From positions 57,582 through 121,581 of the forward strand of contig PLTZ01000024.1 in assembly GCA_003164715.1 (NCBI GenBank): a DNA stretch of 64,000 nt, written 5' to 3'. The position numbers and the translations under genes were made by a program. Position 1 is the first letter of the stretch. Each line of letters begins with the position of its first letter. This document shows, one piece after another, positions 44,863 through 53,652 of the stretch. This DNA comes from Opitutaceae bacterium (GTDB taxonomy: Bacteria > Verrucomicrobiota > Verrucomicrobiia > Opitutales > Opitutaceae). The notes under the pieces were generated by a model. The model searched no databases. It was not told the origin of the DNA and was given only the letters and a program-made list of their open reading frames with translations.

Positions 44863-47800
44863 ATGAAGTCCTTCCATGGGAGAATAGGATCTGCGGTTGC
44901 CTTCCTGGTTGTCGCAGCATTCGCCGGATTGCCGGCAAAGGCGCAGAATTTATCTGCCACTGTCCCTGTAGGAACCTTGCCTGTTAACATCGGGGTAAAC
45001 CCGCTGACGAACAAGGTCTACGTTGCAAACCAGAACAGCGCCAACGTGACGGTGATCGACGGCACGACGAACGCGACGACCACCGTCGCGGTGGGAACCA
45101 ATCCCAACGCCATTGCCATAAACCAGGTGACGAACCAGATCTACGTTGGAAACCTGGGCAGCAACAGCGTGACGGTGATCGACGGCGCGACAAATGCGAC
45201 CACGAACATCCCTTTGGCAATCGCACCGTATCCGATCGTGGTGAACCCGGTGACAAACAAGGTCTACATCGGAAGCTCCAACGGCAACAACGTGATGGTG
45301 ATCGACGGTGCGACAAATGCGACCACGGCCGTCGCCGTGGGGATCATTCCCTCAAACGTTGCCGTGAACCCAACGGCGAACAAGATCTACGTCGCGAGCG
45401 GAGGCGGAGACGACGTGACGGTGATCGACGGGGCGACGAATTCGACCATCACGGTCGCCGTGGGAACCAACCCTGGTCCGATCGCGGTGAATTCCACGAC
45501 GAACCAAGTCTACGTCGCGAACATGGGTAGCGCCAGCGTCACGGACATAGACGGGGCGACGAATTCGACGGCGACCATCGCGGTGGGGAGCACTCCATTG
45601 GCATTCGCAGTGAACCCGGTGACGAACAAGATCTACACAAGCAATCGGGACAGCTCCAACGTGACGGTGATCGATGGGGCAACAAACGGCACAACCACCC
45701 TCAATACGGGATTTGCCCCTCAGGCCTTGATCGTGAACTCGGCGACGGACCAGATCTATTTCGCCAACAACGTTGGCAACCTAGCAGCTATCGACGGTGC
45801 TACGAACCGGGTCGCCACCGTCGCCATGACCACCCCAATTTCCCTGATTGCCGTTAACCCGGTAACGAACGCGATTTACGCTATAGCCGACGATAGCGTG
45901 CTCGTTTTCAATGGGGCGACAGGGGCGACCACTACCATAGCGACTGGAGTGGGTCCAACGGGCATTGTGGTGAATCCGGCGACGAACAAGACCTATGTTA
46001 CGAACGGCGGTAGCGCCAACGTGACGGTGATCGACGGGGCCACGTATGCTGCAATTACCGTGACCGCGGGAGCCAATCCACAGGCTGTCGCAGTGAACCC
46101 GGTGACGAACAAGGTCTACGTCGCGAACAGCGGCAGCAATAACGTGACCGTGATCGACGGCGCGACAAATGCGACCAGCACTGTGGCGGCCGGAACCAAT
46201 CCCCAGGCAGTCGCAGTGAACCCGGTAACGAATAAAATCTATATCGGAAACTTCGGCAGCAATAGCGTGACCGTGATTGACGGAGCCACAAATGCGACCA
46301 CCTCTGTGGCTGTCGGAACGGGGCCCGATGCGATCGCGGTAGACCCGATGACGAACAGGATCTACGTCGCCAACAATGGCAGTGCCAGTGTGACGGTGAT
46401 CGACGGGGCCACGAGTGCCGTCACCAACGTTACCGCAGGAACGGGTCCCCAAGCCATTGCGGTGAATCCGGTGACGAACAAGATTTATGTCGCGAACGGC
46501 GGCAGCGCCAGCGTCACCGTGATTGACGGGGCGACAAATGCGACGACTTCCGTCGCGGTGGGTGCCAATCCCTCTGCCGTTGGGGTGAACGCCGTGACGA
46601 ACCAGGTCTACGTAGCGAACAGCGGCAGCAATAACGTGACCGAAATCGACGGGAGCACAAATTCGACGACCACCATCGCAGCGGAGAACGGTCCCGATGC
46701 GATCACGGTAAACCCCGTGACCAACCAGATCTATGTTGCGAATTCAGGCAACGGCAACCTGACGGTGATCGACGGCGCGACGAACGGGACCACACCTGTC
46801 GCGGCCGGCCCTGGACAGGCTATCGCCGTCAACCCCGTGACGAACAGGATCTACGCTGTAGATCGGGCCGGTGCCTACGTCGCAGTGATCGACGGTGCAA
46901 CGTATAGGAGCGCCACCGTGACCGTGGGGACCACGCCCTATGCCATTGCGGTGAACCCGGTGACGAACAAGGTCTATGTGGGGAACCAGAGCAGCAACAA
47001 CGTGACCGTGATCGACGGGGCGACAAATGCGACCACCTCCGTCGCGGTGGGGAAAACGTGCCATGAAATTGTCGTAAATCCGGTGACGAACAAGATCTAC
47101 GAAATAGACGACAGCGCCAATGTGACGGTGATCGACGGCGCGACGAATGCGACGAGCACGATCGCCCTCGCTGGAGCGGACCCCAACGGCATCGTTGTAA
47201 ACCCGGTGACGAACAGAATCTACGTCACCCATGGGGACGGCAGCACGAGTGGAGATTTCGTGGCTGTGATCGACGGACCCACGAATGCGATAATAGCGAC
47301 CGTCAACCCGGGAAACAGCCCAGTTCAAGGGGGGCTCGGCGTCAACCCAGTGACAAACAGAATCTACGTGTCGAATGTCAACGACAACACCGTGGCGGTG
47401 ATCGACGGGGCCACGAATGCAGTCATCGCCACCGTCCCGGTGGGAACCAGTCCCGAGGGCCTGACGGTGAACCCGGTGACAAACAAGATCTACATCGTTA
47501 ACTACAACAGTAACTTTGCGACGGTGATCGACGGGGCCACGAATGTGCCGACCAATGTCGTCGTAGGAGGCGGCTACATCATTGCGGTCGTAAATCCGGT
47601 TACAAACAAGGTCTATATCACGAGCGAATTCGGTGATTTAACTGTTATCGACGGGGCGACTAACGCAGCTACATTAATCGAGAGTTGGGCTGCTGCGAGC
47701 GTTGCGGTTGATCCTGCGACGAATAAGATCTACGTCCCGGAAGGCAACGCCAACAACGTAGAGGTGTTCGACGGTACAACAGGAGTGAAGATCGCGACCA

Positions 47801-49359
47801 TCTCGGCAGGAAGTGAAACCATTGCCGTCGCAGTGAACCCGGTGACGAACCAAGTCTTCGCCGCAAATTACGGAACCAATCCGAGCTACGACGGCACCAC
47901 AGTGACGGCGATAACAGAGGCACAGGTGCAAACGGTGCCGTTGAGTGTCAGCATTACTCCTCTAGCTGGAAACCAGGCCTCCAGCGCAACTCCCACCTTT
48001 AGGTTCACTGCCCAGAGTTCTTTCAAACCAACCGCGCCACCACCCCAAGAGGTCTTTTTCCAAGTGGACACCTGGCAGGGTCCGTGGACCCGGGCCACGG
48101 GCAGCGGCTCGTCGTTTACCGGTACGACAGCACCCCTACTGCCCGGATTTCATTTCTTGTACGCCTATGCTGGTGACGGGCAGGACGCAACTTCGGTTCA
48201 AGCCGACTCGCCCCTTGTGAGTGCCATCACGGCGTACGGATTCCTCGTGACGCCGCAAGCGGCCGGCTCCCCGAGTTTCACATCGCAGCCTGCGAGCCAG
48301 ACGGTCAATTCCGGCCAGAGTGTGGCGTTTTCCGTTGCGACGACGGGCACCCCGGCACCGACCTACCAGTGGTTCTTCAACGGTGCAGCGCTCGCGGACG
48401 GGGGCGGCGTCTCTGGTTCCTCAACATCCGCGCTTTATCTCAGGGGGGCTTCGGCGAGTGCGGGAACCTACACCTGCACCGCGTCAAATGCTGCGGGCAG
48501 CGTGAGCACCAATGGCGCGACCCTGACGGTCGTGAACACCTCGACGCCCGGGCGGCTCATCGACATTTCCTCCCGAGCCTCCGTGGGCACTGGGGTCAAT
48601 GTCCTCATTGCCGGCTATGTCATTCAAGGCTCCGATCCGTTGCCGGTGCTTCTTCGCTCTTCCGGCCCGGCTCTCGTCCCCCTGGGCGTTACGGGGGTCC
48701 TTCCCGACCCGCTGCTTCAGCTCTACATCGGTAGCACGGTCATCGGCAGCAACGCTGGCTGGGGCGGCAATGCTCAGATTGCTTCGACTGCGAATGCCGT
48801 GGGGGCCTTTGCGTGGACCAACCCCAGCAGCAAGGATTCGGCCTTGCTGGAGACCCAGAACCCTGGTGCCTATACCGCGATCACTTCTGGGGTGAGCGGA
48901 GATTCTGGGGTCGCCCTAGCCGAAGTCTATGACGCCACTCCTTCCGGCACATGGAATTCGTCCCTTTCTCGGCTTGGGGACATCTCTGCGCGGGCCTCCG
49001 TGGGCACGGGTGGCAATGTCTTGATTGCCGGTTTTGTGATTGGCGGCTCCACGGCGAAGACGGTCCTTATCCGTGCCTCCGGGCCGGCCCTAACCTCCCT
49101 GGGCGTTACGGGCGCGCTTCCCGATCCGCAGCTCCAGCTTTATAGCGGCGGCGCGGTCATTTACAGCAACGTCGGGTGGGGCGGCAATGCTGCCGTAGCC
49201 GCCGCGGCGAGGAACGTGGGCGCTTTCACCTGGAGCAATCCCTCAAGCAACGACTCGGCGATCCTAGTGACGCTTCCGCCCGGCGCCTACACAGCCATCG
49301 TTTCCGGGGCAGACGGGGATGTTGGGGTCGCGCTCGTGGAGGTCTACGACGTTCCTTAG
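44863..49359 (+). CDS. Giant exported YVTN beta-propeller repeat protein with Ig-like and tandem C-terminal domains
   Basis: A 1498-residue exported protein. The ATG at 44863 opens a signal peptide (KSFHGRIGSAVAFLVVAAFAG, cut near AKAQN). Residues about 46-1023 are 24 repeats of some 41 residues with the pattern NPVTNKIYVAN.GS.NVTVIDGATNAT..VAVG...AIAV, the YVTN type found in surface propellers; 24 blades would suit three to four propellers. A spacer domain and one Ig-like domain (TYQWFFNG) follow, then two copies of the 130-residue C-terminal domain also found in the HAF protein at 7206-9935. A role in surface binding or adhesion is inferred. It is less GC-rich than average, and the SpoIIE gene begins 77 bases downstream. 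Confidence 0.88.
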   Translation: MKSFHGRIGSAVAFLVVAAFAGLPAKAQNLSATVPVGTLPVNIGVNPLTNKVYVANQNSANVTVIDGTTNATTTVAVGTNPNAIAINQVTNQIYVGNLGSNSVTVIDGATNATTNIPLAIAPYPIVVNPVTNKVYIGSSNGNNVMVIDGATNATTAVAVGIIPSNVAVNPTANKIYVASGGGDDVTVIDGATNSTITVAVGTNPGPIAVNSTTNQVYVANMGSASVTDIDGATNSTATIAVGSTPLAFAVNPVTNKIYTSNRDSSNVTVIDGATNGTTTLNTGFAPQALIVNSATDQIYFANNVGNLAAIDGATNRVATVAMTTPISLIAVNPVTNAIYAIADDSVLVFNGATGATTTIATGVGPTGIVVNPATNKTYVTNGGSANVTVIDGATYAAITVTAGANPQAVAVNPVTNKVYVANSGSNNVTVIDGATNATSTVAAGTNPQAVAVNPVTNKIYIGNFGSNSVTVIDGATNATTSVAVGTGPDAIAVDPMTNRIYVANNGSASVTVIDGATSAVTNVTAGTGPQAIAVNPVTNKIYVANGGSASVTVIDGATNATTSVAVGANPSAVGVNAVTNQVYVANSGSNNVTEIDGSTNSTTTIAAENGPDAITVNPVTNQIYVANSGNGNLTVIDGATNGTTPVAAGPGQAIAVNPVTNRIYAVDRAGAYVAVIDGATYRSATVTVGTTPYAIAVNPVTNKVYVGNQSSNNVTVIDGATNATTSVAVGKTCHEIVVNPVTNKIYEIDDSANVTVIDGATNATSTIALAGADPNGIVVNPVTNRIYVTHGDGSTSGDFVAVIDGPTNAIIATVNPGNSPVQGGLGVNPVTNRIYVSNVNDNTVAVIDGATNAVIATVPVGTSPEGLTVNPVTNKIYIVNYNSNFATVIDGATNVPTNVVVGGGYIIAVVNPVTNKVYITSEFGDLTVIDGATNAATLIESWAAASVAVDPATNKIYVPEGNANNVEVFDGTTGVKIATISAGSETIAVAVNPVTNQVFAANYGTNPSYDGTTVTAITEAQVQTVPLSVSITPLAGNQASSATPTFRFTAQSSFKPTAPPPQEVFFQVDTWQGPWTRATGSGSSFTGTTAPLLPGFHFLYAYAGDGQDATSVQADSPLVSAITAYGFLVTPQAAGSPSFTSQPASQTVNSGQSVAFSVATTGTPAPTYQWFFNGAALADGGGVSGSSTSALYLRGASASAGTYTCTASNAAGSVSTNGATLTVVNTSTPGRLIDISSRASVGTGVNVLIAGYVIQGSDPLPVLLRSSGPALVPLGVTGVLPDPLLQLYIGSTVIGSNAGWGGNAQIASTANAVGAFAWTNPSSKDSALLETQNPGAYTAITSGVSGDSGVALAEVYDATPSGTWNSSLSRLGDISARASVGTGGNVLIAGFVIGGSTAKTVLIRASGPALTSLGVTGALPDPQLQLYSGGAVIYSNVGWGGNAAVAAAARNVGAFTWSNPSSNDSAILVTLPPGAYTAIVSGADGDVGVALVEVYDVP
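44998..47930 (+). repeat. 24 tandem YVTN-type repeats of about 123 bases
   Basis: Each unit encodes about 41 residues starting NPVTN and passing through VIDGATN. The units are similar at the DNA level too (recurrent aacccggtgacgaacaag and gtgatcgacggggcgac), implying growth by duplication. Units 7, 8, 18 and 22 are slightly short and unit 19 is long (48 residues). Confidence 0.9.
48550..49356 (+). repeat. Two tandem copies of the shared C-terminal domain
   Basis: Copy 1 covers about 48550-48935 and copy 2 about 48967-49356. They keep ASVGTG, NVLIAG, SGPAL, LGVTGxLPDPxLQLY, GWGGNA, VGAFxWxNPSSxDSA and GVALxEVYD. Similarity to the pair at 9102-9932 is obvious by eye, including the YEVP or YDVP end. 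Confidence 0.88.
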
Positions 49360-49436
49360 CCTCGCTGCGCGTTAAATTTGGGAAACGCGGCGGCGCCGGA
49401 TTGCATGGGTGCCGCCGCGGGCGCAATCTCGCGGCC

Positions 49437-50669
49437 GTGAATCCCGATAGCCAACGTTCCGTGGAGCTGCGCTCCCATGTCGGCCACCGCGAATCGGTGG
49501 CAGCCAACGCTCCCCTGGAGGACGTTCACAAGCGGTTCGCGGAGACGGGCCGCGATTTTCTCGCCGTGCTCGAAGGCGGCAAGCTCCTCGGAGTCTGCGC
49601 CCGGCGCGAGATCGCCATGCAGCTCGGGGCGCGTTTCGGCTTCGCCCTCTTTGCGCGAAGCCCCGTGCGGGAGCACCTGATGGCCGCCGCGCTCAGGCTC
49701 TCCGAGGACTCGCCCCTGCCCGAGGCGCTCGCGTCGGTGTCCGCGCGTTCGGACAAGAGCTTCTACGACGACGTCCTCCTGGTCGACGCCGCGGGCGGCT
49801 TCATCGGGTTTATCCTCGTGCACGCGCTTGTTCGCCTGCAGACGGACCTCCTCCTCGGGAACATCGCGGCCCTCGAACGCTCGCGCCAAGAGGTGGCCGA
49901 GAAGAACAGGGCCATGGAGGATGACCTTCTCATGGCCCGCGAAGTGCAGCTGGCGATGCTTCCCTCCGGGGGCGCCGACCTCGGGCCGCGGGTCCGATGG
50001 CGGTTTCACTCCCGCTATGCACCGGCGGGCGGCGTCAGCGGGGACTTCTTCCAGCTGCTGCCGATCTCGGACTCGGCCGCGGGCGTCCTCGTGTGCGACG
50101 TGATGGGGCACGGCGTCCGCTCGGCGCTGGTGACGGCGATGATCCGGGCGTTTTCCGAGGACCTTCGTTCCCTGGCGGGCGACCCGGGGGCGCTCCTCAC
50201 GCGGCTCAACCAGGGGCTCATGGGCGTCCTGCGCCAGGCCGGGAAGCTCCTCTTTGTCACGGCCGCCTACGCGGTCGTGGACGGGGATACCGGAACGGTG
50301 TGCTACGGTCAGGCGGGGCACCCCACGGGCTTCATCCGGCGCGCGTCGGGCACGGTGGAACTGCTGCCGGTGGACGACGACGTCGCGGGTCCCGCCCTCG
50401 GTCTGATTGACGATCACGCCTACACCTCGGGCCGCGCCCGCATGGCCCCGGGCGACGCGGCGATGCTCTTCACCGACGGCGTGTTCGAGGTCAGGAATGC
50501 GGAGGGCGAGGAATGGGGCCAGGAGCGGCTGCGCGCCGAGGTGTCGGGCCACGCGCTTCTCAAGGGCGAGGAGCTCCTGGCGGCGGTCGTGTCGGCCGCC
50601 GGGTCCTTCGCGGCGGGAGGGGCGTTCGACGACGACCTCTGCCTCGTCTCGCTCGCGACCGGGCCCTGA
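49437..50669 (+). CDS. CBS-domain SpoIIE-type (PP2C) serine phosphatase
   Basis: About 410 residues from a GTG at 49437. Residues 10-130 look like a CBS pair (VAANAPLEDVHKRFAETGRDFLAVL ... LLVDAAGGFIGFILVHAL). A short coiled coil (SRQEVAEKNRAMEDDLLMAREVQ) leads into a SpoIIE phosphatase: GGVSGDFFQL, CDVMGHGVRSALVTAMIRA, GHPTGFIRRA, ALGLIDDHAY, LFTDGVFEVR and FDDDLCLV with the metal Asp residues. It probably removes phosphate from an anti-sigma-factor antagonist, with the CBS part sensing a nucleotide. No partner kinase lies nearby. Confidence 0.88.
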   Translation: MNPDSQRSVELRSHVGHRESVAANAPLEDVHKRFAETGRDFLAVLEGGKLLGVCARREIAMQLGARFGFALFARSPVREHLMAAALRLSEDSPLPEALASVSARSDKSFYDDVLLVDAAGGFIGFILVHALVRLQTDLLLGNIAALERSRQEVAEKNRAMEDDLLMAREVQLAMLPSGGADLGPRVRWRFHSRYAPAGGVSGDFFQLLPISDSAAGVLVCDVMGHGVRSALVTAMIRAFSEDLRSLAGDPGALLTRLNQGLMGVLRQAGKLLFVTAAYAVVDGDTGTVCYGQAGHPTGFIRRASGTVELLPVDDDVAGPALGLIDDHAYTSGRARMAPGDAAMLFTDGVFEVRNAEGEEWGQERLRAEVSGHALLKGEELLAAVVSAAGSFAAGGAFDDDLCLVSLATGP

Positions 50670-50726
50670 CGGTTGCCAAGGGGAGATTTTGGATTGCGGA
50701 GGGATACTCCGATGGCAGAGTCGGGC

Positions 50727-50796
50727 CCGGCAATGGAATCTGCCCTCTCGCTTTGCGGGTAAACCGCTGGAATCCTCCGGCCGATGATGCCTAACG
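50727..50796 (+). promoter_or_regulatory. Fluoride riboswitch (crcB motif)
   Basis: GGCAATGGAATCTGCC at 50729-50744 matches the GGnGATGGnnnnnGCC start of the motif, AAACCGCTGG at 50761-50770 the conserved AACCGC segment, and CCGATGATGCCTAA at 50781-50794 the GATGRYnCCTA end. A fluoride channel gene begins 24 bases on. The order and spacing fit the known class. Confidence 0.78.
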
Positions 50797-50820
50797 TGAA
50801 CTGACGCACCCCTAGCCATC

Positions 50821-51222
50821 ATGATCCTATACCTGTGGATAGCGATTGGCAGCGCGCTGGGGGGAATGGGGCGCTTCGCCCTCTCGCGCTTCGTCGCCGA
50901 GCGCATCGGGGAGACGTTTCCCTGGGGAACGCTCGTCATCAACGTGACCGGCTCGTTCGTGATCGGGCTCTTCTACACCCTGACCGAGCCGGGCGGGGGG
51001 CGGCTGGTCGTGAGCTCGGAAGGACGCCAGTTCTTCATGATCGGAATCTGCGGCGGGTACACGACCTTCTCGTCCTTCAGCCTGCAGACCCTGAACCTCG
51101 CGCGCGACGGCGAATGGCTGCGCGTCGCCGGAAACATCACCGGCTCGGTGGTGTTCTGCCTCCTCGCGGTGTGGCTCGGCCACGTCGCGGCGACGGCGCT
51201 CAACCAATTGAAAGGCCCGTGA
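50821..51222 (+). CDS. crcB: Fluoride ion channel CrcB/Fluc
   Basis: A 133-residue protein with four membrane helices. It contains GGMGRFALSRF, NVTGSFVIGLFYTL and GGYTTFSSFSLQT, the pore motifs of Fluc channels, which work as antiparallel dimers and let fluoride leave the cell. The leader contains a fluoride riboswitch, so synthesis should rise when fluoride enters. The DUF190 gene follows after 3 bases, a frequent pairing. Confidence 0.96.
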   Translation: MILYLWIAIGSALGGMGRFALSRFVAERIGETFPWGTLVINVTGSFVIGLFYTLTEPGGGRLVVSSEGRQFFMIGICGGYTTFSSFSLQTLNLARDGEWLRVAGNITGSVVFCLLAVWLGHVAATALNQLKGP

Positions 51223-51225
51223 CCC

Positions 51226-51570
51226 ATGGAACTGCCCCAAGAGACGCTCCTGCTTCGAATTTTCCTCGGCGAGACCGACCGCCACAAGCACCAGCCGCTC
51301 TACGAGGCGATCGTGCTGAAGGCGCGCGAGATGCACCTGAGCGGCGCCACCGTGATCCGCTGCTCCATGGGCTACGGCAAATCCAGCCGGCTGCACACCA
51401 CGAAGATCCTGCGCCTGTCCGACGACCTTCCCGTCATCGTGGAGATCGTCGACACGGAGGAGAAGATAAACGCCTTCCTGCCGGTTCTCGAATCCATGAT
51501 GCAGGCGGGGTTGGTGACCCTGGAGAAGGTGCGGACGCTCTTCTACAAGGGCGCCCCGCCCCACGCCTGA
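51226..51570 (+). CDS. DUF190 domain-containing protein
   Basis: A 114-residue soluble protein of the DUF190 family (LLRIFLGETDRHKHQPLYEAIV, GATVIRCSMGYGKSSRLHTTKILRLSDDLPVIVEIVD), a GlnB-like ferredoxin fold. It commonly accompanies crcB and probably supports or senses fluoride export, but no activity is established. It starts at ATG 51226 with a 3-base gap to crcB and is presumably under the same riboswitch. Confidence 0.9.
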   Translation: MELPQETLLLRIFLGETDRHKHQPLYEAIVLKAREMHLSGATVIRCSMGYGKSSRLHTTKILRLSDDLPVIVEIVDTEEKINAFLPVLESMMQAGLVTLEKVRTLFYKGAPPHA

Positions 51571-51592
51571 CGCGGGGAGGCGCCTCAAGACC

Positions 51593-51991
51593 GTGAAGGT
51601 GACTCGCGCCCAGATTCTTGCGAACGGATTCGCGTGCCGCTGCCCGAACTGCGGGCAGCGGACCCTTTTCCGCACGGGGAGCCTCTTCAGCGTGAACCCC
51701 ACCTGTCCCACCTGCGGCCTCAGGATAGAGAAGGGCGAGGGCACGTTCCTCGGTCCGTTCGTCATCAACTACGGGGTGACCGCCTTCGGGGTCATCATCC
51801 CGGTGATCGTCCTTTATGCCCTAGGCAAACTGGGCGCGGCCGCCACGCTGTCGCTCTGCTTCGCGGCCGCGCTCTTGGGGCCGCTGCTGCTCTACCGCCT
51901 CTCCTGGGGCTGGTGGCTCATGCTCTACTATTTCTTCCTTCCCGACAATCTTCCCGCCAACCTCGAGGGGCGCCCCGAGGACGACGAGTGA
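51593..51991 (+). CDS. DUF983 membrane protein with two zinc-ribbon-like CxxC pairs
   Basis: A 132-residue DUF983 protein. The N-terminus has CPNCGQRTLF and CPTCGLR, two CxxC pairs likely to bind a metal, followed by two or three membrane helices (FVINYGVTAFGVIIPVIVLYAL, LSLCFAAALLGPLLLYRLS) and an acidic tail. It starts with GTG at 51593. The function is unknown. It follows DUF190 by 22 bases. Confidence 0.85.
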   Translation: MKVTRAQILANGFACRCPNCGQRTLFRTGSLFSVNPTCPTCGLRIEKGEGTFLGPFVINYGVTAFGVIIPVIVLYALGKLGAAATLSLCFAAALLGPLLLYRLSWGWWLMLYYFFLPDNLPANLEGRPEDDE

Positions 51992-52052
51992 GCCCGCGTT
52001 AGGGCCACGCCAGAATCCCCGCAAACACGAGAACTGTAGGCGACAGCCCACC

Positions 52053-52445
52053 ATGACAAAGACCATCCGGCAAACGGTGACCATCGACGCGGCCCCAAAG
52101 CTGGTCTTTGGCGCCCTCATGAACGAGAAACGCCACGCAAAGTTCACCGGCGAAGCGGCTGCGATTTCCCGGAAGGTGGGCGGGACGTTCACCTGCTACG
52201 GAGGCTACATCTCAGGCATCAACCTCGAGATCGAGGCGCCGAGGCGGATTGTCCAGGCCTGGCGCTCGCAGACGTGGCCCGAGGGGGCCTATTCCATCGT
52301 CACCTTCGCCCTCGCAAGGAAGAAGGGGGGCCGCACGCGCCTCTCCTTCACCCAGGTGGGAGTCCCGGTCTCCGACTTCAGGGACAAGAGCAAGGGCTGG
52401 CGGACGCACTACTGGAAACCGCTGAAGGCGTACCTGGAGAAGTAG
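52053..52445 (+). CDS. SRPBCC/AHSA1-domain protein
   Basis: A 130-residue START-like fold protein: TIDAAPKLVFGALMNEKRHAKFTG at the start, GGTFTCYGGYISG in the middle and a C-terminal helix (WRTHYWKPLKAYL). Members are compared with the Hsp90 activator Aha1, but most bacterial ones have no known ligand. It starts at ATG 52053, 61 bases after the DUF983 gene, and chrA follows directly. Confidence 0.85.
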   Translation: MTKTIRQTVTIDAAPKLVFGALMNEKRHAKFTGEAAAISRKVGGTFTCYGGYISGINLEIEAPRRIVQAWRSQTWPEGAYSIVTFALARKKGGRTRLSFTQVGVPVSDFRDKSKGWRTHYWKPLKAYLEK

Positions 52446-52449
52446 ACCC

Positions 52450-53640
52450 TTGCCGAACCTCAAAGGGCTTCCCGATGTCGGCGCCGCGTTCCTGCGGCTC
52501 GGTCTGACCTCGTTCGGTGGCCCGGTCGCGCACCTTGGGTACTTCCGCAGGGAGTTTGTCGAGAGGCGGCGCTGGCTGGACGACGCCGCCTACGCCGACG
52601 TGGTTGCGCTCTGCCAGTTCCTGCCGGGGCCCGCGAGCAGCCAGGTCGTCTTCACGATCGGCATGAGGCGCGCGGGCCTTCCCGGTGCGCTGCTCGCCTC
52701 CGCCTGCTTCATGCTTCCGTCCGCCGCGGCGATGATCGCGTTTGCCTACGGGGTGGAGTCGCTGTCGGGGATCCGGGGCGCGGGCTGGCTCCACGGGCTC
52801 AAGCTCGCCGCGGTCGCCGTCGTTGCTCAGGCGGTCTGGGCGATGAGCCTCAAGCTCTGCCCGGATTGGCCGCGGAGGGCCCTCGGGCTCCTGGCGGCCG
52901 CCGTCGTCCTCGTTGTGCCCGGGATCGTGAGCCAGATCGGCGTGATCGCGACGTGCGCGCTCGCGGGATGGTGGGTTTCGCGCGGGGTGCCGGTGGCCGC
53001 GGCCGAGCCGGCCGGCCGCCTCGGCCGGGCCCATGCCTGGGCCGCGGCATCGCTGCTAGCGTACGGGGTGCTCCTCGCGGCCCTGCCGGTGCTGGCGGCG
53101 ACGGTCGGCTCCAAGCCGCTGGCCGTGTTCGACAGCTTCTACAGGGCCGGCGCCCTCGTCTTCGGCGGCGGCCATGTCGTCCTTCCGCTGCTTCGCTCCG
53201 AGGTCGTCCCGCCGGGATGGATCAGCGACGACGCGTTTCTGGCCGGCTATGGCGCCGCCCAGGCGGTCCCGGGGCCCCTATTCACCTTTGCCGCCTACCT
53301 GGGCACGGTCATCGGATCGGGAGCCCGCGCGTGGGCGGGCGGTCTCCTCGCGCTCTTCGCGATCTTCCTGCCCGGATGGCTGCTTGTCGGCGGGGCGTAT
53401 CCGTTCTGGCACCTGCTGCGCACCAAGGGCTGGGCCCACGGCGCGCTGCGGGGCGCCAATGCGGCGGTCGTCGGGATCCTGCTCGCCGCGCTTTACAGGC
53501 CGGTCTGCACCGAGGGGATCAGGGATGCGCGCGACGTCGCGGCCGCGGCGGCCGCGGCGGTCCTCCTCGGCCGGCTCAGGGTGCCCCCCTGGGTGATCGT
53601 CGCGCTCATGGCCGCGGCGGGCCAGTGGATCCTCAGATGA
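52450..53640 (+). CDS. chrA: Chromate efflux transporter ChrA
   Basis: A 396-residue two-domain CHR transporter. Domain 1 begins FLRLGLTSFGGPVAHLGYFR with CQFLPGPASSQ. Domain 2 begins FYRAGALVFGGGHVVLPLL with FLAGYGAAQAVPGPLFTFAAYLG. About ten helices are expected. It exports chromate at the inner membrane, although some members may carry other oxyanions. The start is a TTG at 52450, four bases after the SRPBCC stop; no upstream ATG exists in frame. Confidence 0.92.
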   Translation: MPNLKGLPDVGAAFLRLGLTSFGGPVAHLGYFRREFVERRRWLDDAAYADVVALCQFLPGPASSQVVFTIGMRRAGLPGALLASACFMLPSAAAMIAFAYGVESLSGIRGAGWLHGLKLAAVAVVAQAVWAMSLKLCPDWPRRALGLLAAAVVLVVPGIVSQIGVIATCALAGWWVSRGVPVAAAEPAGRLGRAHAWAAASLLAYGVLLAALPVLAATVGSKPLAVFDSFYRAGALVFGGGHVVLPLLRSEVVPPGWISDDAFLAGYGAAQAVPGPLFTFAAYLGTVIGSGARAWAGGLLALFAIFLPGWLLVGGAYPFWHLLRTKGWAHGALRGANAAVVGILLAALYRPVCTEGIRDARDVAAAAAAAVLLGRLRVPPWVIVALMAAAGQWILR

Positions 53641-53652
53641 GGCCCGGCCGCC

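Noticed and set aside
44998-47930. CRISPR array
   Set aside because: The regular repeats are coding, in frame, about 123 bases apart, with diverged rather than identical units.
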